Source: JAAZMF01 sp036786445
GTDB taxonomy: Bacteria > Bacillota > Limnochordia > DTU087
Direction of reading: 5' to 3'
Assembly (NCBI GenBank): GCA_036786445.1
Contig: DAIQRD010000015.1
Span: 1-30,208 of the forward strand
DNA length: 30,208 bases
The notes under the pieces are model-generated. The model worked only from the letters and a program-made list of their open reading frames with translations. It searched no databases and was not told the DNA's origin. This document shows, in pieces, positions 24,170 to 30,208 of the stretch. Each line of letters opens with the position of its first letter. The stretch's first letter is position 1. Made by a program: the position numbers and the translations under genes.

Positions 24170-24925
24170 TTATTTCTGTAGCACGGTTTTTAGATTATGC
24201 AACCCCACCCGTACACTATCTACTGGAGCCATGTTGTATTGCTCTGTTTCGATAATGTACCATTCGACCCCTACCTTAGGGGCAGTGGCCACGATACCAG
24301 CCAAATCTACGTCTCCGGTGCCTACTTCGGTCTGGGGGCCATCCTGTTTGAAGTCCTTGATATGCACAAGGGGGCAGCGGCCTTTGAATTTCTTTAGATA
24401 GGTCACCGGATCAACACCGGCGTGGAATGTCCAGCCCAGATCCAGCTCCGCCATGACGTTGTTGGGATCGACGTTGGCAAAGAAGATATCCAGTACATGT
24501 TGGCCATCGACGGTTTTGAACTCCCAAGCATGGTTGTGATACGCCAATTGTAAGCCCTTTGCTTTGGCTTTGGCCCCAATCTCAGATAGCTTGTGGGCAA
24601 AGGCTTTCCAGTCATCGGCTCCTCCGTCGGCCAGCAGCTCCCGGGGGGCGGCAGGGCAGATGAGGAATTTGTTGCCGAGCTTTGTGTTAAAGCTCAGTAT
24701 CTCATCGAGTTGCTTATCTAGTTGATCGAATCCCACATGGGAGCCCGCCACCCGCAAGCCCAAATCACCCAAAATGGTCTTGAGCTCCTCTGGGCTAAGA
24801 CCCCCGTAACCAGCGAACTCAACCCCGGCATAGCCCATGGCGGCTACGGATTTGAGAACGCCCACAAAGTCCTTAGTAGCATCCTCCCGCAAGGAATAAA
24901 GTTGCAGTCCAATAGGTATAGACAT
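24170..24925 (-). CDS. Sugar phosphate isomerase/epimerase family TIM-barrel protein
   Basis: A 251-residue protein of the xylose isomerase-like TIM barrel (AP endonuclease 2) superfamily. It begins IPIGLQLYSLREDATKDF and carries the usual metal-binding segments: AGSHVGF, YHNHAWEF, ELDLGWTFHAGVDP and a late glutamate in WYIIETEQYN. Such enzymes isomerise or epimerise sugars and inositol derivatives; the substrate is not clear here. ATG 24925 has AAGGAGG upstream. The roughly 230 bp between it and the divergent helicase gene hold no further gene and no promoter I would defend, beyond a TATACT at 25098-25103. Confidence 0.88.
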   Translation of the reverse strand: MSIPIGLQLYSLREDATKDFVGVLKSVAAMGYAGVEFAGYGGLSPEELKTILGDLGLRVAGSHVGFDQLDKQLDEILSFNTKLGNKFLICPAAPRELLADGGADDWKAFAHKLSEIGAKAKAKGLQLAYHNHAWEFKTVDGQHVLDIFFANVDPNNVMAELDLGWTFHAGVDPVTYLKKFKGRCPLVHIKDFKQDGPQTEVGTGDVDLAGIVATAPKVGVEWYIIETEQYNMAPVDSVRVGLHNLKTVLQK

Positions 24926-25156
24926 GTGTTTGCCTCCTTCATGCGATGGTGCACTTCAGGTTATGATCAAAATACTAGTTACCCACAGAGCCTTGGGAAT
25001 CCTGCAGCAAAGCGCGGTGTCGGCTGATTCAAACCTCTTTTTTGGCAAATTCGGAGGAATTGTTGGGTATGGCTGGCGCTGGGCATGGTTGAGAGGATAT
25101 ACTAAGAGATGGTTAGAGCAGATTTGGCTAGTTCAACTAGAGAGTTGGAGAAATCC

Positions 25157-27451
25157 ATGCAGTTAACTGACGTACCAAAGACATTTCGCGGGTATACACT
25201 GGACGAATTCCAGAGGGAGGCTATCTCTCATCTCCGTCAAGGAGCCTCTGTCTTTGTGGCGGCACCAACAGGTTCGGGTAAGACTTTGATTGCCGATTAT
25301 GTTGTGGAAATGGCCCGCCGCTCCCAGAAGGGTGTGATCTATACAGCACCAATTAAGGCCTTAAGCAATCAGAAATTCAAGCAGTTCCGAGAGAATTTCG
25401 GCGAGGAAAACGTTGGTCTGATCACCGGGGACGTGGTGAGGAATGAAGAAGCCCCAGTGCTACTTATGACCACAGAGATCTTCCGGAACATTTTGTTTGA
25501 TTATAGTCGATCGTTAGAGGATATTGCCTATGTAGTTTTTGATGAGATCCACTATATCGCCGATGAGGCCCGAGGTTTTGTCTGGGAGGAATCGCTGATT
25601 TTCCTGCCGGAGCATATGCGTTTTCTGGGCCTGAGTGCTACCATTGCCAATGGTCATGAATTGAGCAATTGGATGGCAACTTTGCGAAGGGAACCAGTGG
25701 CAGTAGTGGAGTACCGTCACCGGCCCGTTCCCCTGACCCATGCCTATTTTGCACCTGGGTTGGGCACCACTGACCTTGTCAAAATGGATGCCTATTTTAA
25801 AGAAGTCTCTTCGCTTGGCCCCGTGGATGGCTCAAAGGGGAAAGCTTTCCCGTCGCCCGATCACCGGGAGTTAGTGGATGCTTTGGGTGAAGAGTATTTG
25901 CCCCTGTTATTTTTTGCTTTTAGCCGACGGGGGTGTGAAGCCCATGCCCATGATCTAGCCAAGAGCCACAATTACCTAGATGAAGAGGAAGTGGGGTTGG
26001 TACGGGAAGCTGTGGAACGGCATCTGTGGGGAAGGGAATTGCGGACCCTAGGCAGTGTCAACCAATTGGCTGCAATAGTGGAAAGGGGTATAGCGTATCA
26101 TCATGCTGGCCTCTTGCCAGCTTGTAAAGAGCTAGTTGAGGAGCTGTTTGAGCGCCGGCTGATCAAGGTGTTGTATGCTACCGAGACTTTCGCTGTGGGT
26201 GTGAATTTCCCTGTGCGTACAGTATGCTTCGATAGCTATACAAAATATGATGGGCGGAGTTTCCGGCAGCTTACAGTAGGAGAGTATTTCCAGATGGCAG
26301 GGCGGGCAGGGCGTCGGGGCATCGATGAACAGGGCTTTGTTTACACCATGGTGGACTTGAATTTCTACCAACCCGGAGAACTGCAAGAGCGGGTGGAAGA
26401 CAACATCGAGCCACTCTGGAGTCAATTTGATCTGAATTACAATTCGGTGTTGAACTTGACCCATCGATACAGAACTCCAGAGCAGATTCGCAATGTACTA
26501 GAGCGTAATTTCATGGTGTATCAGAATCAACGTCAATATAAGAGGCTGCAAAGGGATTTACTACAGGCATCGGATCAGGTCCAAACCCTTACTGAACAAC
26601 GCTGTCCCCACTATCGCCAGGAAAGCTGCATTGAAACGGTGCAAAAGGCTCGCCGGCAAGTGGACAGGCTGCAAAAAGAGCTGGCCAAAATGAAGGGCCG
26701 GGGCAGCAAAGGAGGGCGACGGCGACAGGTCTTACGCCAGCTCCATGAGCTGAACGACAAGATCCAGGCATCCCCAACACATGAGTGCAATAAAAGGGAG
26801 CGTTCTCAGTGTCGCGGTAGGGAGAGACGGCTGCGTAGGTCTGAGAGGCGAGTGCGAGACCTAGGCAAAACCATGCGTGCCGTCTTGACCGGGGAGCGTT
26901 TGTATGAGGCTTTTGTCATGAAACAGGGATTTCTCCAGGAGCTCGAGTACATCAAAGATGGCGATCTGACGGCGCGGGGCCGCATCGCAGCGGGTATCTA
27001 TGTGCAGGAGCTATTAGTTACAGAACTGCTATTTGATGGCACGTTCCACGAGCTATCTGAAGATGCCATCAATGCTCTGGCAGTGTCAATTGATTACGAG
27101 CCCCGTAGGGATGAGCCCGTTAAGCCTTGGAGATTGGTGGATCTCACCCACGCCCATAATTTAGCGGCTGAATTGAGCTTGTTGGAGAAACGCTTCCTGG
27201 GGGAGCAGAGGGTACGGTTTCACAATGGACCCCATGAGCTCGCTTATCGCTGGAGTAAGGGGTGTAGCTTTGTAGAATTGATGGATCAGGCCAAGGGCCT
27301 AGCCGAGGGAGACGTCGTCAGTGCTTTTCGCCGAGGCATCGATCTCTTGCGGCAGGTGCGTCGAGTCTCCGCCGGAGATGAACTGCTCCAAGCCAAGCTG
27401 TCCCGGGCCATGAAAAAGATGGATCGAGATGTGGTGGAAATCCGACTCTAG
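25157..27451 (+). CDS. Ski2-like DExH-box RNA helicase
   Basis: A 764-residue superfamily 2 helicase of the Ski2/Dob1 (COG4581) type. Motifs: Walker A APTGSGKT (36-43), IYTAPIKALSNQKF, DEIH (129-132), LSATIAN, TETFAVGVNFP and QMAGRAGRRG (379-388), then a C-terminal region with basic coiled coils and a DSHCT-like end (RFHNGPHELAYRWSKG...). Between the helicase core and that end are two CX7C pairs, Cys483/Cys491 and Cys544/Cys552, separated by a basic helical stretch; a zinc site is possible. I chose ATG 25157 with GGAG eight bases upstream; ATG 25109 would add 16 residues. Bacterial members probably act in RNA processing or decay, but direct evidence is sparse. It appears to be monocistronic. 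Confidence 0.9.
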   Translation: MQLTDVPKTFRGYTLDEFQREAISHLRQGASVFVAAPTGSGKTLIADYVVEMARRSQKGVIYTAPIKALSNQKFKQFRENFGEENVGLITGDVVRNEEAPVLLMTTEIFRNILFDYSRSLEDIAYVVFDEIHYIADEARGFVWEESLIFLPEHMRFLGLSATIANGHELSNWMATLRREPVAVVEYRHRPVPLTHAYFAPGLGTTDLVKMDAYFKEVSSLGPVDGSKGKAFPSPDHRELVDALGEEYLPLLFFAFSRRGCEAHAHDLAKSHNYLDEEEVGLVREAVERHLWGRELRTLGSVNQLAAIVERGIAYHHAGLLPACKELVEELFERRLIKVLYATETFAVGVNFPVRTVCFDSYTKYDGRSFRQLTVGEYFQMAGRAGRRGIDEQGFVYTMVDLNFYQPGELQERVEDNIEPLWSQFDLNYNSVLNLTHRYRTPEQIRNVLERNFMVYQNQRQYKRLQRDLLQASDQVQTLTEQRCPHYRQESCIETVQKARRQVDRLQKELAKMKGRGSKGGRRRQVLRQLHELNDKIQASPTHECNKRERSQCRGRERRLRRSERRVRDLGKTMRAVLTGERLYEAFVMKQGFLQELEYIKDGDLTARGRIAAGIYVQELLVTELLFDGTFHELSEDAINALAVSIDYEPRRDEPVKPWRLVDLTHAHNLAAELSLLEKRFLGEQRVRFHNGPHELAYRWSKGCSFVELMDQAKGLAEGDVVSAFRRGIDLLRQVRRVSAGDELLQAKLSRAMKKMDRDVVEIRL

Positions 27452-27476
27452 GGTATGAGAAACTCATCTTTACCCC

Positions 27477-27512
27477 AGCAGGCCTAGAAATCACTTGGTC
27501 TGCTTGTTTTTT
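27477..27512 (+). terminator. Terminator after the helicase gene
   Basis: AGCAGGCC (27477-27484) pairs with GGTCTGCT (27497-27504) through eight pairs including one G:T, with a 12-base loop, and is followed by TGTTTTTT. It lies 25 bases after the helicase stop codon. Confidence 0.85.
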
Positions 27513-27520
27513 GTAATGTC

Positions 27521-27547
27521 GGCGATCAGCTTGAGGACGCGATCGCC
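27521..27547 (+). repeat. Perfect inverted repeat GGCGATC/GATCGCC
   Basis: GGCGATC (27521-27527) and GATCGCC (27541-27547) are a perfect inverted repeat with a 13-base spacer. Downstream are near direct repeats TGTTAACCA (27591-27599) and TGTAACCA (27601-27608), ending 20 bp before the -35 box at 27628. These may be regulator sites for the next promoter. Apart from them I see nothing in the 290 bp between the helicase and the ParB-like gene except the promoter and leader. Confidence 0.35.
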
Positions 27548-27627
27548 TTGGGAATCCAGCTTTATAGCCTGATTTGCGGATTTTACGTAGTGTTAACCAG
27601 TGTAACCAAAGCTTAACAGCGGTTCCC

Positions 27628-27656
27628 TTGTCTTTTCTTCGGTGATTTCGTATAAT
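27628..27656 (+). promoter_or_regulatory. Sigma-A-type promoter for the ParB-like gene
   Basis: TTGTCT (27628-27633) and a perfect TATAAT (27651-27656) are separated by 17 bp, the best promoter in the window. Transcription would start near 27663 and leave a leader of about 80 bases before the start codon at 27745. In that leader GGGTCA (27670-27675) pairs with TGACCC (27681-27686), and ACTGG (27660-27664) can close the whole with CCAGT (27716-27720). Confidence 0.75.
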
Positions 27657-27744
27657 GTAACTGGCGGATGGGTCAGGGGATGACCCGGGGTGGACAGTAA
27701 ATGGCCCAGTGCCGCTAAAGCAATACCGAAGGAGGGAGACAGCA

Positions 27745-28101
27745 ATGTTGTTCTTCCGCAGACGTAAAAGCGTGCAGTCCTTGGACCAAGAGCGGATCAA
27801 GTATGGCACATTGAATCACAGAACTGTGGGCATCACTGCGATTGAGCTAGATAAGATAGTGGGCAGTGTCGATCGCTACAAGGATTTTGACCAGAATTTT
27901 GAATGGATGTACCGCAGACCCGATCGGCGCTCAAAGGACATTGAAAAGGCCATGGCTAGAGGAGAGATTTTGCCTCCCATAGAAGTCTATGAGCTAGATG
28001 ATAGGTATTTCGTAATGGATGGGCATCACCGGGTGAGAGCTGCTAAGATAATCGGTCAGGAGTTTATGGATGCCAATGTGACAAAGCTAATTCCCGCCTA
28101 G
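27745..28101 (+). CDS. Small ParB/sulfiredoxin-fold nuclease-domain protein
   Basis: A 118-residue protein with a ParB N-terminal-like fold: a partner-specifying lead (TVGITAIELDKIVGSVDRYK), then GEILPPIEVYELDDRYFVMD and the hallmark GHHRVRAAK (93-101). True ParB proteins use this region to bind and hydrolyse CTP, whereas small solitary members have no assigned role. It lacks the DNA-binding helix-turn-helix and dimer domain of ParB, so it is not a chromosome-partition protein. ATG 27745 has AAGGAGGGAG upstream. It is monocistronic, with a strong promoter and its own terminator. Confidence 0.82.
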   Translation: MLFFRRRKSVQSLDQERIKYGTLNHRTVGITAIELDKIVGSVDRYKDFDQNFEWMYRRPDRRSKDIEKAMARGEILPPIEVYELDDRYFVMDGHHRVRAAKIIGQEFMDANVTKLIPA

Positions 28102-28142
28102 GCGGGTGACATATAGTCATATATGCGACTGTGAGCCATAGT

Positions 28143-28167
28143 AAGGCACCGTACTGGTGCCTTTTTT
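28143..28167 (+). terminator. Terminator after the ParB-like gene
   Basis: AAGGCACC (28143-28150) pairs with GGTGCCTT (28156-28163) around a five-base loop and runs into TTTTTT, a textbook Rho-independent terminator. It is about 40 bases after the stop. A CCCGCCTAGGCGGG palindrome overlapping the stop codon (28094-28107) lies ahead of it. Confidence 0.92.
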
Positions 28168-28247
28168 GGATCTCCTGTGCAGGAGAAGGGGTGCCTAACG
28201 GTCAATTTATGAATAAGTACGAATGGTGGGAAGGGAGCTAAGCAGGG

Positions 28248-29744
28248 GTGAGAAAATACATTTTAGCAATTGACCAAGGCACCACAGGTACCACTGCCAT
28301 CATCTTTGACCATAACGGCCGCCCTGTTTGCCGAGGATATCAGGAGTTCACTCAGTATTACCCCAAGCCTGGCTGGGTTGAGCATGATCCTGATGAGATT
28401 TGGCAGTCCACCATGGATGCCATCAGGGGAGCCTTATACGGGCCGGTTGAGGCAAAAGAGATTGCCGCCATAGGCATTTCCAATCAGAGGGAGACCACTG
28501 TAGTTTGGGATAAGCATACAGGTAGGCCGGAGGGTAAGGCAGTAGTCTGGCAGTGTCGGCGGACGGCCCCCACATGCCAACGCCTGAAAGATAGAGGCTA
28601 TGCTGAGCTTGTTCGCAGCAAGACTGGCCTCGTATTAGATCCTTATTTCTCAGGCACCAAAATTGCTTGGCTATTGGACAATCGTCCTGGGCTTAGGGAA
28701 CGGGCCAATAGAGGTGAGATCCTCTTTGGGACTGTAGACAGTTGGCTCATCTGGTGCCTCACCGGCGGGAAACGGCATGCTACCGATTATACCAATGCTT
28801 CGCGCACTCTCTTGTATAATATCCATCAGTTGGATTGGGATGGGGAGCTCTTGGAGCTATTTGATATACCCCTGGGAGTGCTACCGAAAGTCTTGCCTTC
28901 CAGTGGGTTATTTGGAGTTACTGCCGGTAATCCATGTTTGCCTGCCGGTATCCCCATTTACGGTGTTGCTGGAGATCAGCAGGCCGCCCTATTTGGACAG
29001 ACTTGCTTTCAGCCAGGCATGGTGAAGAACACCTATGGTACAGGCTGTTTTGCTCTAATGAATACAGGAACTGAAGCCGTTGCTTCGGATCAGGGGTTGT
29101 TGACCACCATCGCCTGGGGGCTCGAGCCTGGCAAGGTTGCCTATGCTCTGGAGGGGAGCGTTTTCATCGCCGGGGCAGTGGTGCAGTGGCTGCGAGATGA
29201 GTTGGGGTTGATTGAATGTGCCGCGGAAACTGAAGGGTTGGCAGAAGCGGTCTCGGATACGGCGGGGGTCTATTTGGTCCCAGCTTTCGTGGGCTTGGGT
29301 ACCCCCTATTGGGATCCATATGCTAGGGGAGCCATATTAGGCTTGACTAGGGGAGTGAACCGGAAACACTTGGTACGGGCTGCCCTGGAGAGCATAGCCT
29401 ACCAATCTCGGGGAGTCCTTCTGGCTATGCAAAAAGATGCCCATATGTCCATTCCGATTCTGAGGGTGGATGGCGGGGCGTCTGTGAACAATTTCCTCAT
29501 GCAGTTTCAGGCGGATGTGCTCAACGTTGTTGTGGAAAGGCCCCAAGTAACAGAGACTACCGCCATAGGTGCGGCCTTCCTGGCGGGGCTGGGATGTGGC
29601 ATATGGTCGTGTCTGGACGACATCGCTAGCACATGGGAGCGGGAGAGCAGTTTTACTCCCCACATGAGTGATGAGGACCGTGAGGCATTATGCCAAGGAT
29701 GGCAAAAAGCAGTAGAGCGCTCCCTGGGCTGGGCGGCACAGTAA
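28248..29744 (+). CDS. glpK: Glycerol kinase
   Basis: A full-length 498-residue glycerol kinase (FGGY family), which phosphorylates glycerol to glycerol 3-phosphate with ATP. N-terminal DQGTTGTTAIIFDHNG, the central GDQQAALFGQ, NTYGTGCFALMNTG, WLRDELGLI and DGGASVNNFLMQFQADVLN are all typical; the catalytic aspartate is in the GDQQ segment. The GTG start at 28248 follows GGGAAGGGAG by ten bases. No glycerol facilitator or glycerol-3-phosphate dehydrogenase is adjacent, so it stands alone. A hairpin follows the gene. I did not identify a promoter in the 80 bp upstream. Confidence 0.96.
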   Translation: MRKYILAIDQGTTGTTAIIFDHNGRPVCRGYQEFTQYYPKPGWVEHDPDEIWQSTMDAIRGALYGPVEAKEIAAIGISNQRETTVVWDKHTGRPEGKAVVWQCRRTAPTCQRLKDRGYAELVRSKTGLVLDPYFSGTKIAWLLDNRPGLRERANRGEILFGTVDSWLIWCLTGGKRHATDYTNASRTLLYNIHQLDWDGELLELFDIPLGVLPKVLPSSGLFGVTAGNPCLPAGIPIYGVAGDQQAALFGQTCFQPGMVKNTYGTGCFALMNTGTEAVASDQGLLTTIAWGLEPGKVAYALEGSVFIAGAVVQWLRDELGLIECAAETEGLAEAVSDTAGVYLVPAFVGLGTPYWDPYARGAILGLTRGVNRKHLVRAALESIAYQSRGVLLAMQKDAHMSIPILRVDGGASVNNFLMQFQADVLNVVVERPQVTETTAIGAAFLAGLGCGIWSCLDDIASTWERESSFTPHMSDEDREALCQGWQKAVERSLGWAAQ

Positions 29745-29767
29745 TCTTAACACATCAGACAAGGAGG

Positions 29768-29796
29768 CGAAGGGGCGCGAGTAGGGCGCCCCTTCG
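29768..29796. terminator. Hairpin between glpK and the ferredoxin gene
   Basis: CGAAGGGGCGC (29768-29778) pairs perfectly with GCGCCCCTTCG (29786-29796) around a seven-base loop. It stands between the convergent glpK and ferredoxin genes. No T tract follows on either strand, so it may act as a weak bidirectional terminator or RNA 3' end stabiliser. Confidence 0.6.
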
Positions 29797-29806
29797 AGTG
29801 TGAATA

Positions 29807-29995
29807 TTACGGCTCCTGAATAGCATCAGTAGGGCACTCGCTTTGCGCCTCTTGAGCAGAATCCTCTAGCTCTTCGGGGATGGGATCCACCACCACGTTG
29901 GCCTTACCGTCATCGTTCCAATCAAATACTTCGGGGCAGATCTCGATGCAAAGACCGCAGCTAATGCAAAGATCCTGGTCCACTATTAGTTTCAA
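29807..29995 (-). CDS. [4Fe-4S] ferredoxin
   Basis: A 62-residue ferredoxin with one [4Fe-4S] cluster. The ligands are CISCGLC plus the downstream Cys-Pro (CX2CX2C near residues 10-16, then IEICPEVF) and a distal ECPTDAIQ; the pattern matches monocluster ferredoxins of anaerobes such as Thermotoga and Desulfovibrio types. It is acidic, as usual for electron carriers. Start is TTG at 29995 with GGAAGGGAC upstream; I see no in-frame ATG near it. It appears to be monocistronic. Its redox partner cannot be seen from the window. Confidence 0.93.
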   Translation of the reverse strand: MKLIVDQDLCISCGLCIEICPEVFDWNDDGKANVVVDPIPEELEDSAQEAQSECPTDAIQEP

Positions 29996-30064
29996 CTTAA
30001 GTCCCTTCCTTTCCCTCGCTCACATGTTAAGTATTTGCCTCTTCCAGATACATATATACTGCAC

Positions 30065-30125
30065 GAACCGTCCTCTCAAACCCGGTTCCGGCTCGGCACC
30101 CCATGAGGCCAAGTGTGCTTGGTCC
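30065..30125. other. GC-rich structured stretch upstream of the ferredoxin gene
   Basis: Several inverted repeats crowd here: GAACCG (30065-30070) with CGGTTC (30083-30088), or with CGGCTC (30089-30094) allowing one wobble, and GGCCAAG (30107-30113) with CTTGGTC (30118-30124) with one wobble and a TGTG loop. It has no ORF. It may be part of the ferredoxin leader or of an RNA gene; I could not assign a family. Confidence 0.3.
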
Positions 30126-30143
30126 ATTTTATGGATTCTAGCA

Positions 30144-30178
30144 AAATACACCGCTTCCTTGTGGAAAGCGGTGTATTT
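30144..30178. terminator. Long hairpin, likely bidirectional terminator at the window end
   Basis: AAATACACCGCTT (30144-30156) and AAGCGGTGTATTT (30166-30178) form a perfect 13 bp stem with a nine-base loop; both flanks carry short T runs in the outgoing direction (ATTTT on minus, ATTTA on plus). It probably ends transcription from a gene beyond the window edge. Confidence 0.6.
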
Positions 30179-30208
30179 AGTCACAAGTTTACCTGTAAGC
30201 GGGATTCT

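Noticed and set aside
27318..27809. 163-residue minus-strand ORF across the helicase end and the ParB-like promoter
   Set aside because: It runs through a good terminator and promoter for plus-strand genes and has no family signature.
30062..30100. Group II intron remnant
   Set aside because: Only a short GAGCCG/CGGTTC pairing is present; there is no domain V, reverse transcriptase or intron boundary.
1..30208. CRISPR array, prophage or insertion sequence
   Set aside because: I found no regularly spaced repeats, no transposase or integrase ORF, and no terminal inverted repeats flanking a gene block.

Overview
The window looks like a chromosomal segment of a spore-forming, probably anaerobic member of the Bacillota (Clostridia or Limnochordia-like). 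I cannot name a genus. The pointers are a pair of CotF-type spore coat genes, the two-gene iron-sulfur L-serine dehydratase (sdaAB/sdaAA), a DUF421-DUF4363 gene pair, a YlxP/DUF503 gene, a single-cluster ferredoxin, strong GGAGG ribosome binding sites and frequent GTG/TTG starts. I see no transposase, integrase, phage gene, CRISPR array or rRNA.

Layout. Positions 1-84 hold the 3' part of a tRNA-Lys(CTT) and its terminator. A minus-strand operon follows (114-2021): sdaAB, sdaAA and a DUF1232 membrane protein whose start overlaps the sdaAA stop. Divergent from it (2266-4627) are a B12-dependent methionine-synthase-activation-like protein and a radical SAM enzyme with a C-terminal helix-hairpin-helix. 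An intergenic region with nested inverted repeats leads to a giant cyclic beta-1,2-glucan synthase (about 3,000 residues, 4817-13810), followed at once by DUF421 and DUF4363 membrane proteins. The two coat genes lie on the minus strand (15022-15658).

A plus-strand cluster (15839-18432) has two small Gate-domain membrane proteins and an N-acyl-D-amino-acid deacylase, reminiscent of the iadA-yjiG-yjiH arrangement of E. coli. Next come a secreted SYLF-domain protein, a minus-strand HAD phosphatase and a RidA-type deaminase. A metal-transport operon (20868-23814) encodes FeoA, a FeoB divided into separate GTPase and membrane proteins, and an MntR/DtxR-type regulator. The minus strand then carries a DUF503 protein and a sugar-phosphate isomerase/epimerase-like TIM barrel. 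The plus strand continues with a Ski2-like helicase, a small ParB-fold protein behind a good sigma-A promoter and structured leader, and glycerol kinase. A minus-strand ferredoxin and a hairpin-rich 200 bp end the window.

Points most worth following: the B12-activation/radical SAM pair, the cyclic glucan synthase joined to DUF421-DUF4363 in a spore former, the deacylase operon with paired Gate proteins, the naturally divided FeoB with an MntR-like regulator altered at one metal ligand, and two symmetric CX7C pairs in the helicase.
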